Shown: one piece after another, positions 24,588-31,730 of the stretch
Position numbering within the stretch: the first letter of the stretch is position 1
Layout: every line of letters begins with the position of its first letter
From: Syntrophaceae bacterium
GTDB lineage: Bacteria > Desulfobacterota > SM23-61
Direction of reading: 5' to 3'
Length of the DNA: 32,478 nt
NCBI GenBank assembly: GCA_013388675.1
Contig: JACAEW010000231.1
Coordinates: 1-32,478, forward strand
Notes under the pieces: generated by a model
Database searches by the model: none
Told to the model about the DNA's origin: nothing
What the model saw: the letters and a program-made list of their open reading frames with translations, nothing else
Program-made: the position numbers and the translations under genes

Positions 24588-25218
24588 CCTTGACCTCCTT
24601 CGCCGTCACCACCCGGCCATAAGCACGTTGAACAATGTCCAGGGTCGCCCCCTGGATATGGGGCCAGAGCGTGGCCGTGGCGTCCTTGACCACCACCAGC
24701 TTATATTCATGGTTAAAGGCTCCTATGATCGTGGCGAATACACAGATATCGGTCATAATCCCGGTGACGATCAGCGATTTGACATCCCGGCAACGCAAGG
24801 CACCGTCGAGGGACGTTTGGTTGAAGGCATCGTACCAGTATTTGCGGATGACCGGCTCGCCGGGGCGGGGCTGGAGTTCGGGGATTGTGTGCACGTTCTC
24901 TTCCCCCTCCAGGCAGCAACTGGAAGGGTACCCGAATCCCGTGGGCTTGCCGGGGATTGCTCTCTTGTGCTCCGGATGCAGGTCTCCCAGCAGGATGGGA
25001 ATGTTCTCGTTGTAGCAATATTCGGTGTAGAGCACCGGGATCGCCCGCTGACGGCAAAAGTCCGCCAGGTCTTTGAGGGTCGGAACGATATCCCACGCCG
25101 GGGGTACGGCCATGGCTTCCCCGGGGTTCATGAACCCCTTCTGCATATCGATGATGAGCAGGGCCGTGCGTTTCGGCTCCAGCTTCAAGACCCGGTCAAA
25201 ACACTCTTTTCGGTCCAT
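24559..25218 (-). CDS. Isochorismatase-family cysteine hydrolase
   Basis: The 219-residue protein has the catalytic triad of the family: Asp24 in LLIIDMQKGF, Lys126 in VIRKYWYDAF, and nucleophile Cys159 in TGIMTDICVFAT with the usual cis-peptide region before it. Relatives hydrolyse amides or enol ethers (nicotinamide, N-carbamoyl compounds, biuret, isochorismate). The substrate is open. AAGGAGG lies 5 bp before the ATG. The gene sits between the ATPase and permease genes of an ABC importer and overlaps the permease by 29 bp, so it very likely acts on the imported compound or a product of it. A protein of this type inside such a transporter operon points to a substrate with an amide-like bond. 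Confidence 0.92.
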   Translation of the reverse strand: MDRKECFDRVLKLEPKRTALLIIDMQKGFMNPGEAMAVPPAWDIVPTLKDLADFCRQRAIPVLYTEYCYNENIPILLGDLHPEHKRAIPGKPTGFGYPSSCCLEGEENVHTIPELQPRPGEPVIRKYWYDAFNQTSLDGALRCRDVKSLIVTGIMTDICVFATIIGAFNHEYKLVVVKDATATLWPHIQGATLDIVQRAYGRVVTAKEVKDEIDGWGKG

Positions 25219-25285
25219 GCAAACCTCCTTTTTCAGGGGCGGCTCTCCTTTTCGCCCATCTGGATGTTTTTGCCCTTTCTTTTCC

Positions 25286-26884
25286 TTACCCGCCCGGCCC
25301 GGCGGTGGCGTAGGTCATTACCCCCTCGGGAGTCGCTTCCTGGACCGGCATGTCGGCCACGATCCTTCCTTCGGCCATGACCAGGATGCGGTCGCTGAGC
25401 TGGAAGACCTCCGGCAGTTCCGAGGAAATCATGAGAATACCCATTCCTTCGTCCGCCAGCCCCCGCAGGAGGCGATGGATCTCCGCCTTGGTCCCCACGT
25501 CCACTCCCTTGGTCGGTTCATCGAGGATCAATACCTTGGGCTTCAAGGATAGCCAGCGGGAGAGGAGGACTTTCTGCTGGTTTCCGCCGCTCAGGGCCAT
25601 AACCTTCTGGTCCAGGTCGGGGGTCGCAATTTTCATTTTCGCCATGAAAGTTTGGGCCAAAGCATCTTCGCCCCGTCGGTCGAGTCCCGTCCATTTGCGG
25701 AAGCGCGGCAACTGGGGGAGGGTGATATTTTCGGTGATATTCATGGAAAGAACCAGGCCCCGGGCGTGCCGGTCCTCGGGGACATACCCCATATGGGCAG
25801 CGATCGCGTCGCCGGGGGTCCGGATGGTCACCGCCGATCCATGCACCCGGATGTCCCCTTCCTCTGCCTTTTGAACTCCGAACAACAGGTCGGCCAAGCG
25901 GGTCCGGCCTGCTCCCACCAGCCCGGTCACCGCGAGAATTTCCCCCTGGTGAAGAACGAAACTCGCCCCCCGGATGCCTGCACCCGAAAGATTCCGCACC
26001 TCCAGGGCCGGGTCCCTGCGAGGCCTGGCCTCATGGCTCATTTTTTCGATGGGACGCCCCACCATCCACTGGATCACCTGGTCCAGGTTTATCTGCCCGA
26101 CTCGGCCTTCTCCCACCCGCTTTCCGTCCCGGAGCACGACCAGGCGGTCGGCAATCGCGAACACCTCCTCCAGTCGATGGGAAACGAATACCAACCCCAG
26201 GCCTCGGGCCTTCAGGCTGCGGATGATCTCGAAAATATGTTCCACCTCATGATGGGAGAGGGCGGATGTCAGCTCGTCCATCACGATCAGCTTGGCGTTA
26301 AGAGAAAGGGCCTTGGCCAGCTCGACCATTTGCTGTTGCGCCGACCCGAGCTCTCCCACCGGCGCATCCGGAGAAAGGGAAGATCGGAGGGATTTCAGAA
26401 GGGCCCGGGCCTCCCGTTTCATTCTTGGGTCGTCGAGCAGGCCGGTCCGGGTCCGCGGCTCCCGGCCGAGGAAAATGTTTTCGGCGACCGTCATGGTGGG
26501 AATGAGGTTGGGGGTCTGATGAATGATGGCGATGCCCAGGCGTTGCGATTCGGCGGGGTCCCGGGGGCGAACTGGCTTCCCTTGGAAGAAGATTTCTCCT
26601 TCGTCCTGGGTGAAGAATCCGGTGGGAGCGGGGTGGGGGTTGAGAATCTCCAGGAGAGTGGTCTTCCCGGCCCCGTTTTCCCCAACCACGGCAACCACCT
26701 CCCCGGGATAGACCTCTAAGTGGACCCCCTGGAGAGCCAGGACCCCCGGAAAACGCTTGGTTATGTTGACCATGCGGAGGAGAGGGGGCGCCCCCCCTCC
26801 CGTATCAATACCCTCTTTTCCTTCCGGCATGGATTCCCGAGACTGCCCTTCTCCCAAAGATTTGCTTCCGGGGTTAAATTCCAC
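25286..26884 (-). CDS. Sugar-type ABC transporter ATP-binding protein (two NBDs, RbsA/MglA-like)
   Basis: The 532-residue protein contains two fused nucleotide-binding domains, as in RbsA. NBD1 has Walker A GENGAGKTT (68-76), a signature region that reads ELGSAQQQMVELAKAL in place of the usual LSxAQQQ, and a Walker B segment VMDELTSALS where the common DEPT has become DELT. An insertion follows Walker A (HPAPTGFFTQDEGE). NBD2 has the typical degenerate Walker A GLVGAGRTRLADLLFG, intact LSGGNQQKV and ILDEPTKGVDVGTK. The GTG start at 26884 is uncertain because no good Shine-Dalgarno sequence is present; Met at 26830 or 26773 would trim a non-conserved leader. The gene begins 13 bp after the AOR-family stop. 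Confidence 0.93.
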   Translation of the reverse strand: MEFNPGSKSLGEGQSRESMPEGKEGIDTGGGAPPLLRMVNITKRFPGVLALQGVHLEVYPGEVVAVVGENGAGKTTLLEILNPHPAPTGFFTQDEGEIFFQGKPVRPRDPAESQRLGIAIIHQTPNLIPTMTVAENIFLGREPRTRTGLLDDPRMKREARALLKSLRSSLSPDAPVGELGSAQQQMVELAKALSLNAKLIVMDELTSALSHHEVEHIFEIIRSLKARGLGLVFVSHRLEEVFAIADRLVVLRDGKRVGEGRVGQINLDQVIQWMVGRPIEKMSHEARPRRDPALEVRNLSGAGIRGASFVLHQGEILAVTGLVGAGRTRLADLLFGVQKAEEGDIRVHGSAVTIRTPGDAIAAHMGYVPEDRHARGLVLSMNITENITLPQLPRFRKWTGLDRRGEDALAQTFMAKMKIATPDLDQKVMALSGGNQQKVLLSRWLSLKPKVLILDEPTKGVDVGTKAEIHRLLRGLADEGMGILMISSELPEVFQLSDRILVMAEGRIVADMPVQEATPEGVMTYATAGPGG

Positions 26885-26897
26885 CCCCGCCTCTTTT

Positions 26898-28805
26898 TCA
26901 CTTCAATCGGCCGACCCGATCCAGCCTTTCAGCGATCTCCCCAAGACCCAGTTCCTCCATACCTTTGCGGGTGGGCCAGCCGGTTTGCCGGTCCCATCCG
27001 TTCAGCTCGTAGAACCGGTCCAGCATTTTATCCCATTTTTCTTTTTCGCATTTCGCTCCCGCGTAGGGCCCGCTTCGAATTTCTTCTTCCATGAACCTTG
27101 GAGGAGGGTAATCGTCCCCCCGGTCAAAACCGGCATGGAGGGTATTGAAGGCTTTTTCCAGGTTCAATCCCCTCCGGGCCACCTTCATCAACTCCTCCTC
27201 GGTCAAAGCTAGGCCCGTGGAGGATGAAATCAGGTCCACGTAGTCCGAAACCTCCAGGGCATGGGCCCCGCTCCAGGTGCCCACAAAAATGCAGAATCCG
27301 GCCAGGTCCTCGATTTCTTTGGTCTGGGATTGCCAAAAGACAGCCTCGGGAATGTTTTCGTATCGGGTGGGAGCCCAGGCCAGGTTCTTCGGCCCGGTGA
27401 CGCTCGGCGCGCTGACCGCCCCCCGCAAATGCCTTCCTCCGACGGGGGAGATGGCGCACCCAAACCCCCAGCCCTTTCCCGCCCGGTAGGGGTCCACCGA
27501 ATCCTGCCCTTTCATCTGGCTGGCCCAGAATTCCGATCCCTTGCCCAGCTTGCGGGCCGATTCTTTCACTCCGTCCCCCAGAAAATCCCCGATCCCCTCC
27601 CGATAGGCCAGCTTTTGCTGCATCGCCAAGATCGCCTCGGCATCCCCCCAGCGAAGACCCAACCCTCCGCAATCCGCCGGAGTCAGGAGGCCTTTCTCGA
27701 AACATTCGAAGGCCCAGGCCAAAGAAGTCGAGCACATGTCCCCGTCGAGTCCCAGTTCGTTCATCAGCAGGTGAAAGCGCAAGGATGCCTCGGCCTGATC
27801 CAGGTCCAACTTGGTGGAATAGGTGGCCGAATTGATCCAGTAGCCGGCCCCCCGGGTGCCTTTGTACCGGCCCTCATCGATTTTGGAAAAGGGGATGCAG
27901 CCCACCGGGCAGGCCAAGCAGGACATCATCCTTTTTTTGTACCTGGGTACTCCCCGCTCCAGGCCGGTCAAGTTGATTCTCTTTTCCATGGGCCAAAACT
28001 CATCCTGACCATTGCGGACCGAGGCGAAAAAGTCCCACACCGGAGATTCGGGCAGAAATTTGGCCTCGATGATCCCCTTCCGCCACCCTTCCGCATAGGG
28101 TGAAGCTTTGATTTTTTGCAAAGACCGATCCACGGCGGCCATAAAGCCTTTGGGGTCCGCCGCGCGAATTTCCCCGCGTCCCCTCGCGGCAATGGCCTTC
28201 AGCTTCTTATTGCCCATAACCCAGCCCACCCCGGAGCCGGCGGCCGCTTTTCCCGGGGTGGTAAAAATAATCGAACCCCTCACGCCCCTTTCTCCGGCCG
28301 GGCCGATGGAGGCCACCTGGATTCGAGGGTCTCCCAGTTCCTCTCGCAATCCGGCCTCGGTCTCCCCTGTGGTTTTTCCCCAAAGGGAGGCGGCGCTCCG
28401 AATTTCCGCCTTCCCGTCCTGGACCCATAGATAGACCGGCTCCGGCGATTTCCCGGTAATGACCACATGATCGAAACCGGCGAATTTCAACTCCGCGCCG
28501 AAATGGCCGCCGAAATTGGCTGAGCCCTTGCCCTCGTTGTAGGGGCTTTTTGTATCGATCGAAACCCGGCAGGCCCCGGGGGCCAGGGTTCCCACCAGGC
28601 AGCCAACTCCAAATATCAGCATATTCTCCGGGTCGGAAGAGCGAGTCTCGGGGGCCAGCTCGTTGAGGAGCAGGAAACTGTTGAGCGCCCGCCCGCCCAA
28701 AAAATCTCGGGCGTATTTTACGGTATCTTCCGTCGAGATTTTTCTATTCTCCAAATTGACCCGCAGGATTTTCCCGGCCCATCCCCCTAATTTTGGAAGC
28801 CCCAT
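26898..28805 (-). CDS. Aldehyde:ferredoxin oxidoreductase (AOR) family tungsto/molybdoenzyme
   Basis: AOR-family enzymes carry a tungsto- or molybdo-bispterin centre and a [4Fe-4S] cluster and usually oxidise aldehydes to acids with ferredoxin; some reduce acids or aromatic thioesters. The 635-residue protein has the family length. The N-terminal pterin-binding domain begins KILRVNLENRKIS and includes FLGGRALNS and GAELKFAGFDHVVITGK. Cluster ligands are Cys296, Cys299 and Cys303 (CLACPVGC) and Cys505 in DLAGFCIF, a spacing very close to that of the Pyrococcus AOR. GRHLRG supplies the conserved His region. The start at 28805 has GGGGAGG just upstream; the 74 extra upstream codons are the shadow of the ferredoxin gene. 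The gene follows the ferredoxin stop by 1 bp. The substrate is unknown. Confidence 0.93.
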   Translation of the reverse strand: MGLPKLGGWAGKILRVNLENRKISTEDTVKYARDFLGGRALNSFLLLNELAPETRSSDPENMLIFGVGCLVGTLAPGACRVSIDTKSPYNEGKGSANFGGHFGAELKFAGFDHVVITGKSPEPVYLWVQDGKAEIRSAASLWGKTTGETEAGLREELGDPRIQVASIGPAGERGVRGSIIFTTPGKAAAGSGVGWVMGNKKLKAIAARGRGEIRAADPKGFMAAVDRSLQKIKASPYAEGWRKGIIEAKFLPESPVWDFFASVRNGQDEFWPMEKRINLTGLERGVPRYKKRMMSCLACPVGCIPFSKIDEGRYKGTRGAGYWINSATYSTKLDLDQAEASLRFHLLMNELGLDGDMCSTSLAWAFECFEKGLLTPADCGGLGLRWGDAEAILAMQQKLAYREGIGDFLGDGVKESARKLGKGSEFWASQMKGQDSVDPYRAGKGWGFGCAISPVGGRHLRGAVSAPSVTGPKNLAWAPTRYENIPEAVFWQSQTKEIEDLAGFCIFVGTWSGAHALEVSDYVDLISSSTGLALTEEELMKVARRGLNLEKAFNTLHAGFDRGDDYPPPRFMEEEIRSGPYAGAKCEKEKWDKMLDRFYELNGWDRQTGWPTRKGMEELGLGEIAERLDRVGRLK

Positions 28806-28806
28806 C

Positions 28807-29043
28807 TTACCTCCCCTTCTCCAAAGCCCCGGTGAAACAATGAAGGATGCACAGGGGCTCGGGTTCGGCCGCGCAAAGATCGCAGGTGGCATCCACTTTG
28901 AGTTGGACTTTTCCCTCCCGGCTGTCGGAAGTGACCTTGATGCTCGACCGTTCCGGAGAAAAAGACCCCCCGTGATGAAAGGAACAGGCCAGCTCGCAAG
29001 TCCGGCATCCGTTGCATCGCTGGTCATTTATCAGCAAGCTCAT
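28807..29043 (-). CDS. Small ferredoxin-like protein with two [4Fe-4S] sites, partner of the AOR enzyme
   Basis: The 78-residue protein has Cys10-x2-Cys13-x2-Cys16-x3-Cys20 and Cys54-x2-Cys57-x7-Cys65-x3-Cys69, the pattern of electron-transfer subunits in HycB/DmsB-like proteins reduced to two clusters. It probably ferries electrons to or from the AOR-family enzyme encoded next; AOR-type enzymes in several proteobacteria have such dedicated iron-sulfur subunits (for example AorA or BamC). GGGGGG lies 3 bp before the ATG. The stop codon and the AOR start are 1 bp apart, which predicts translational coupling and equal amounts of the two proteins. Confidence 0.9.
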   Translation of the reverse strand: MSLLINDQRCNGCRTCELACSFHHGGSFSPERSSIKVTSDSREGKVQLKVDATCDLCAAEPEPLCILHCFTGALEKGR

Positions 29044-29145
29044 GATCCCCCCGCAGTTCTTTCGGCCATCACTTGATAACGAAAACCGGGCCGATTTTCA
29101 ATAAGGGTTCGTCTATGAACTCATCATTCCTGAAGGGCCTTTCGG

Positions 29146-29186
29146 AAATCCCCCGCCCCCCCGTTCCAAAGGGGTCCGGGGGATTT
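29146..29186 (-). ncRNA. Strong intercistronic hairpin between the binding-protein and ferredoxin genes
   Basis: On the minus strand AAATCCCCCG (29186-29177) pairs with CGGGGGATTT (29155-29146), a perfect 10-bp stem, and the interior adds a CCCC/GGGG helix. In the operon direction only TTT then CC follows, so full termination is unlikely; on the plus strand the stem ends in TTTTT. It lies within the 196-bp gap after the solute-binding protein gene and is a candidate mRNA-stabilising or attenuating structure, not a separate RNA gene. Confidence 0.55.
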
Positions 29187-29239
29187 TTCCCGAGGCCTTG
29201 CTCGAATGGGAGACGTTGGACCGGAGAGAAGGGGAATCT

Positions 29240-30217
29240 TTACCAGACCCAGCTATCGTCCGGACCATCCATTTTGACCCACTGGTCAACATTGTAGGAA
29301 TTCACCACCGGCGCAAAGGTGGGATTCAATTTGGGCAGCTTCTCTCCGGCAAGAAGTCGCAGCGCCACGCGGAATCCCTCGACCCCCACCCGGGTGGATT
29401 CCATGGCCGTGGAATGCATGTTTCCGCGCTTGATCTCCTTCAGGACATGATTTTCGCTTCCGATGGACACCAGGATGATTTTTCCCGCTTTTCCGGCATT
29501 CTTCAATGCCTTCAGCGCTCCCCGGGCCATGCTGCCGGAGTGGGAAATCACCCCGTTCAGGTCGGGGTTGGCTTGAATGATGTTTTCCATGGCGGTGAGG
29601 CCCTTGGCCTCCTGGTAATCGGCCGGCTGCAGGGAAACGAGTTTGATGTTGGGATAATTGGCCAGGGCGGATTTGATTCCCTGGGTCCTTCCCAGGCTGG
29701 AGGAGGCGCCGGAGATTCCCTCGATAACCGCCACCTTTCCCTCATGACCCAAAAGCCGGCTCATTTCCAGCGCGGCCATGACCCCCAGGCTGATATCGTC
29801 GTTCCAAACCAGGGCGGTATAATTTTTGTTGGAGGTTTCCCGCTGCACCACTACGAGGGGGATCTTTTTCTGGGCGGCTTTGTCCACGATGGGGTTTACG
29901 CCGTGGAGGGTGGTGGGACTCAGCATTAACATATCGATTCCTTTGGCCATCAAGTCTTCCGCATCGGAGATCTGTTTGGCCGCCTTATCCTCTGCATTGG
30001 TTATCAAAAGGTTCACGGCGGGGTATTTTTTGGCTTCCTCTTCCACCATTTTGACCATGGCGATTCTCCAGGGGTTTCCCAGGGAGGCATTACTCCAGCC
30101 GATGGTGAATTTCTTTCCCGCGGGGAGCTTGATATCCTGCGCCAGGGCCAAACCGGATATCCATACCCCCGCAGCCAGGATCATGCAGAAAATCGTCCCT
30201 AATCTTATTCTTCTCAT
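29240..30217 (-). CDS. RbsB-like periplasmic substrate-binding protein of an ABC importer
   Basis: The 325-residue protein has a signal peptide (MRRIRLGTIFCMILAAG, cleavage near ALAQ) and a type I periplasmic-binding fold (Peripla_BP_4): FTIGWSNASLGNPWRIAMVKMVEEEAK, DAEDLMAKGIDMLMLSPTT, KKIPLVVVQRE, and GKVAVIEGISGASSSLGRTQG. Such proteins deliver sugars, polyols or other small polar compounds to RbsC/RbsA-type transporters, both encoded further along. I chose the ATG at 30217, which has GGAGG 8 bp upstream; a TTG at 30238 overlaps that ribosome-binding site and is unlikely. The position before the enzyme genes suggests it decides the specificity of the whole operon. The ligand cannot be inferred. 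Confidence 0.93.
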   Translation of the reverse strand: MRRIRLGTIFCMILAAGVWISGLALAQDIKLPAGKKFTIGWSNASLGNPWRIAMVKMVEEEAKKYPAVNLLITNAEDKAAKQISDAEDLMAKGIDMLMLSPTTLHGVNPIVDKAAQKKIPLVVVQRETSNKNYTALVWNDDISLGVMAALEMSRLLGHEGKVAVIEGISGASSSLGRTQGIKSALANYPNIKLVSLQPADYQEAKGLTAMENIIQANPDLNGVISHSGSMARGALKALKNAGKAGKIILVSIGSENHVLKEIKRGNMHSTAMESTRVGVEGFRVALRLLAGEKLPKLNPTFAPVVNSYNVDQWVKMDGPDDSWVW

Positions 30218-30242
30218 TTTCGGTTCCCTCCTTTTCAAGATG

Positions 30243-30301
30243 GGCCTGCTAAGGCCGAACTAGATTCAACTTGAATAACGAAAACGGGCTCCAAACGGAG
30301 C
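30243..30301 (-). repeat. Two small hairpins between the methyltransferase and binding-protein genes
   Basis: Read leftward, GCTCC-GTTT-GGAGC (30301-30288) is followed by CCG and TTTT, a weak terminator for the methyltransferase gene. Then GGCCT-TAGC-AGGCC (30256-30243) lies just before the ribosome-binding site of the binding-protein gene. No convincing promoter is seen here, so partial read-through from upstream is the simpler model. Confidence 0.4.
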
Positions 30302-30313
30302 TATCTTATATCA

Positions 30314-31093
30314 TTATTTTGCCCGGGCGACAACAACCAGGTCCCCCGACCTTTCCCGGTCGAAAACGCCGCCGTCCAGTCCCCCGAAATGCTGGAGGTC
30401 TCCAAAGCCGGCCTGCTCCAGACCCTCGTCCAAATCCCGCTGCAAGAGCGGGCGATGGAGGGTACTGTTCACCTGCACCGACCAGGAGACGTTTCCCGGG
30501 CCGCCCTCCCCGCTTTTCTTCTGAAAAAGGGCGGTGTGGAAGGTGATCAACTCCGGGCCGTAATCGGCAAACCGCCACACCAGCGCCTCTTCGTTCCCAT
30601 TCGCCGAAAAGAACCGGGGCTTTTTTACCATGCGCATATCGTAATTCAGGTTGTGAAGAATCAGCACCCCGCCGCCAAGGAGCGCGCGGTGCATCTGCCG
30701 AAGAGCCTCTACGAGGGCCTCCTGGGTAAGCAAATGGGGGAGTGAATTGCCCAGGCAAAGGACGGCGTCAAACGTAGCACGAAATTTGCCGAGTTGATTG
30801 AAATCCGCAACTTCGAATTGTACCTCCGCTTTGGCTTTAACTGCATTGTTCCGGGCCATTTCGATCATGACCGGGCTGGCATCGCACCCGGCTGCCCGAT
30901 ATCCCTTCTGGGCCAGGGCGATGGCATGCCATCCCGTGCCGCAGGCCGTATCGAGAACACTCCGGGCCCCATTTTGATCTAGCGTACGCTGAAGGAATGG
31001 CATTTCCAGGGCCAGCCTTTTCTCCCAGTCGGTCATCACATCAAAGACCCTGGCCAAACGATCGTAGAATTCATTGCTGCTCAATGTTTCCAT
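30314..31093 (-). CDS. Class I SAM-dependent methyltransferase
   Basis: The 259-residue cytosolic protein has the Rossmann methyltransferase motifs: motif I VLDTACGTGWHAIALAQKGY, the acidic end of strand 2 in GCDASPVMIEMARNN, motif II/III region VADFNQLGKFRATFDAVLCLGNSLPHL, and GGGVLILHNLNYD after motif III. The layout is close to small-molecule N-methyltransferases such as glycine/sarcosine type, but the substrate is not determined. I start at the ATG 31093, with AGGGG about 8 bp upstream; a TTG two codons earlier is less likely. It is the first gene after the operon promoter and 96 bp before the binding-protein gene, so a shared transcript is probable but a functional link is inference. Confidence 0.85.
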   Translation of the reverse strand: METLSSNEFYDRLARVFDVMTDWEKRLALEMPFLQRTLDQNGARSVLDTACGTGWHAIALAQKGYRAAGCDASPVMIEMARNNAVKAKAEVQFEVADFNQLGKFRATFDAVLCLGNSLPHLLTQEALVEALRQMHRALLGGGVLILHNLNYDMRMVKKPRFFSANGNEEALVWRFADYGPELITFHTALFQKKSGEGGPGNVSWSVQVNSTLHRPLLQRDLDEGLEQAGFGDLQHFGGLDGGVFDRERSGDLVVVARAK

Positions 31094-31139
31094 GACCAAC
31101 CCCTAATCGGCTATGTAATGATTCTCGGAACAATGCGCA

Positions 31140-31168
31140 AAAATAAAACGAAAAGGGACGATTGTCAA
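31140..31168 (-). promoter_or_regulatory. Promoter of the methyltransferase / ABC-AOR operon
   Basis: On the minus strand a consensus TTGACA (31168-31163), a 17-bp spacer and TATTTT (31145-31140) stand 47 bp before the methyltransferase start. It is the best sigma-70 match in the window. Confidence 0.55.
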
Positions 31169-31190
31169 ATGGGGAATGATGTGCCCATTT
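31167..31190. promoter_or_regulatory. Dyad overlapping the -35 box (possible operator)
   Basis: AAATGGG (31167-31173) and CCCATTT (31184-31190) form a perfect 7-bp inverted repeat with a 10-bp spacer, a centre-to-centre distance of 17 bp. One arm overlaps the -35 box of the leftward promoter, a position where a bound dimer would repress. No regulator gene lies beside it. Confidence 0.4.
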
Positions 31191-31371
31191 CCTTTACCTT
31201 TTTGATGGAAGACCGTGGGGTGACGTCCGGCCCTTTTCCAATCGAGATTATTCAGGGAGCCAAAGGGCAGGAAGAAATGGGGATGATGAGCCTGAAGGAT
31301 CCTGATTAGCTACTTGTCAAATTCCGCAAGTATGGCCGGGTTTGGATTTGATTCGAGGTGATTCTGCTTTT
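31191..31371. other. Gap without a supported gene
   Basis: Between the operon promoter and the terminator at 31372 no gene is supported. A 63-codon plus-strand frame (31118-31309) crosses the leftward promoter, has no ribosome-binding site and resembles nothing I know. Confidence 0.4.
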
Positions 31372-31409
31372 TCGAGGAGGCGGGGCTTCGACCCCGCCCC
31401 TCGATTTTT
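31372..31409 (+). terminator. Strong intrinsic terminator on the plus strand
   Basis: TCGAGG-A-GGCGGGG (31372-31385) pairs with CCCCGCC-CCTCGA (31392-31404) as 13 bp with one bulged A and a CTTCGA loop, then TTTTT. It stands 87 bp before the antitoxin gene, and no supported plus-strand gene precedes it. It may shield the toxin-antitoxin genes from outside transcription or be a repeat-type palindrome. Confidence 0.65.
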
Positions 31410-31496
31410 GCCTTATTTCTTTCTTTGGCCCTACACTTGCCTATTGCCATCAGCTCATCCGGGTCTGGGTGATTCTTGCCGCAGGAGGGGTCCTAA

Positions 31497-31730
31497 GTGG
31501 AAATCAGCGTGAAAGAAGCGAGGAGCAAATTCAAGTTTCTTCTCGACCAGGTTGAAGGAGGAAACGAAGTGGTGATTCGTCGGCGGGGGAAAGAAGTTGC
31601 CCGCCTAGTTCCCCCAAAGGGCGAAGGAAAACGGCTGCCTAGTTTGGAGAGATTTCGTTCATCCATAAAAATGAAAGGCGAGCCGTTGAGTGAGATCGTA
31701 AAAAAAGAAAGGGGAGAGGGGCGGTATTGA
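31497..31730 (+). CDS. Type II antitoxin, Phd/YefM family
   Basis: The 77-residue protein opens with the Phd/YefM fold pattern: ISVKEARSKFKFLLDQVEGG then NEVVIRRRGKEVARLVP. Its N-terminal half would bind operator DNA and the C-terminal half (LSEIVKKERGEGRY) would block a toxin. The start is GTG with GGAGGGG about 8 bp upstream. The stop overlaps the start of the following PIN-domain gene by 1 bp (TGATG), the usual coupling in such pairs. Because the toxin frame is broken, the antitoxin may be an orphan now. It should repress its own promoter, which I could not locate with confidence. Confidence 0.85.
   Translation: MEISVKEARSKFKFLLDQVEGGNEVVIRRRGKEVARLVPPKGEGKRLPSLERFRSSIKMKGEPLSEIVKKERGEGRY

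Noticed and set aside
28806-29027. N-terminal extension of the AOR-family protein (74 extra codons)
   Set aside because: The extension lies entirely over the ferredoxin gene in another frame; AOR proteins begin at KILRVNL, right after the Met at 28805 with a good ribosome-binding site.
31118-31309. Small 63-codon plus-strand frame
   Set aside because: It runs across the best leftward promoter and its dyad, has no ribosome-binding site and no family resemblance.
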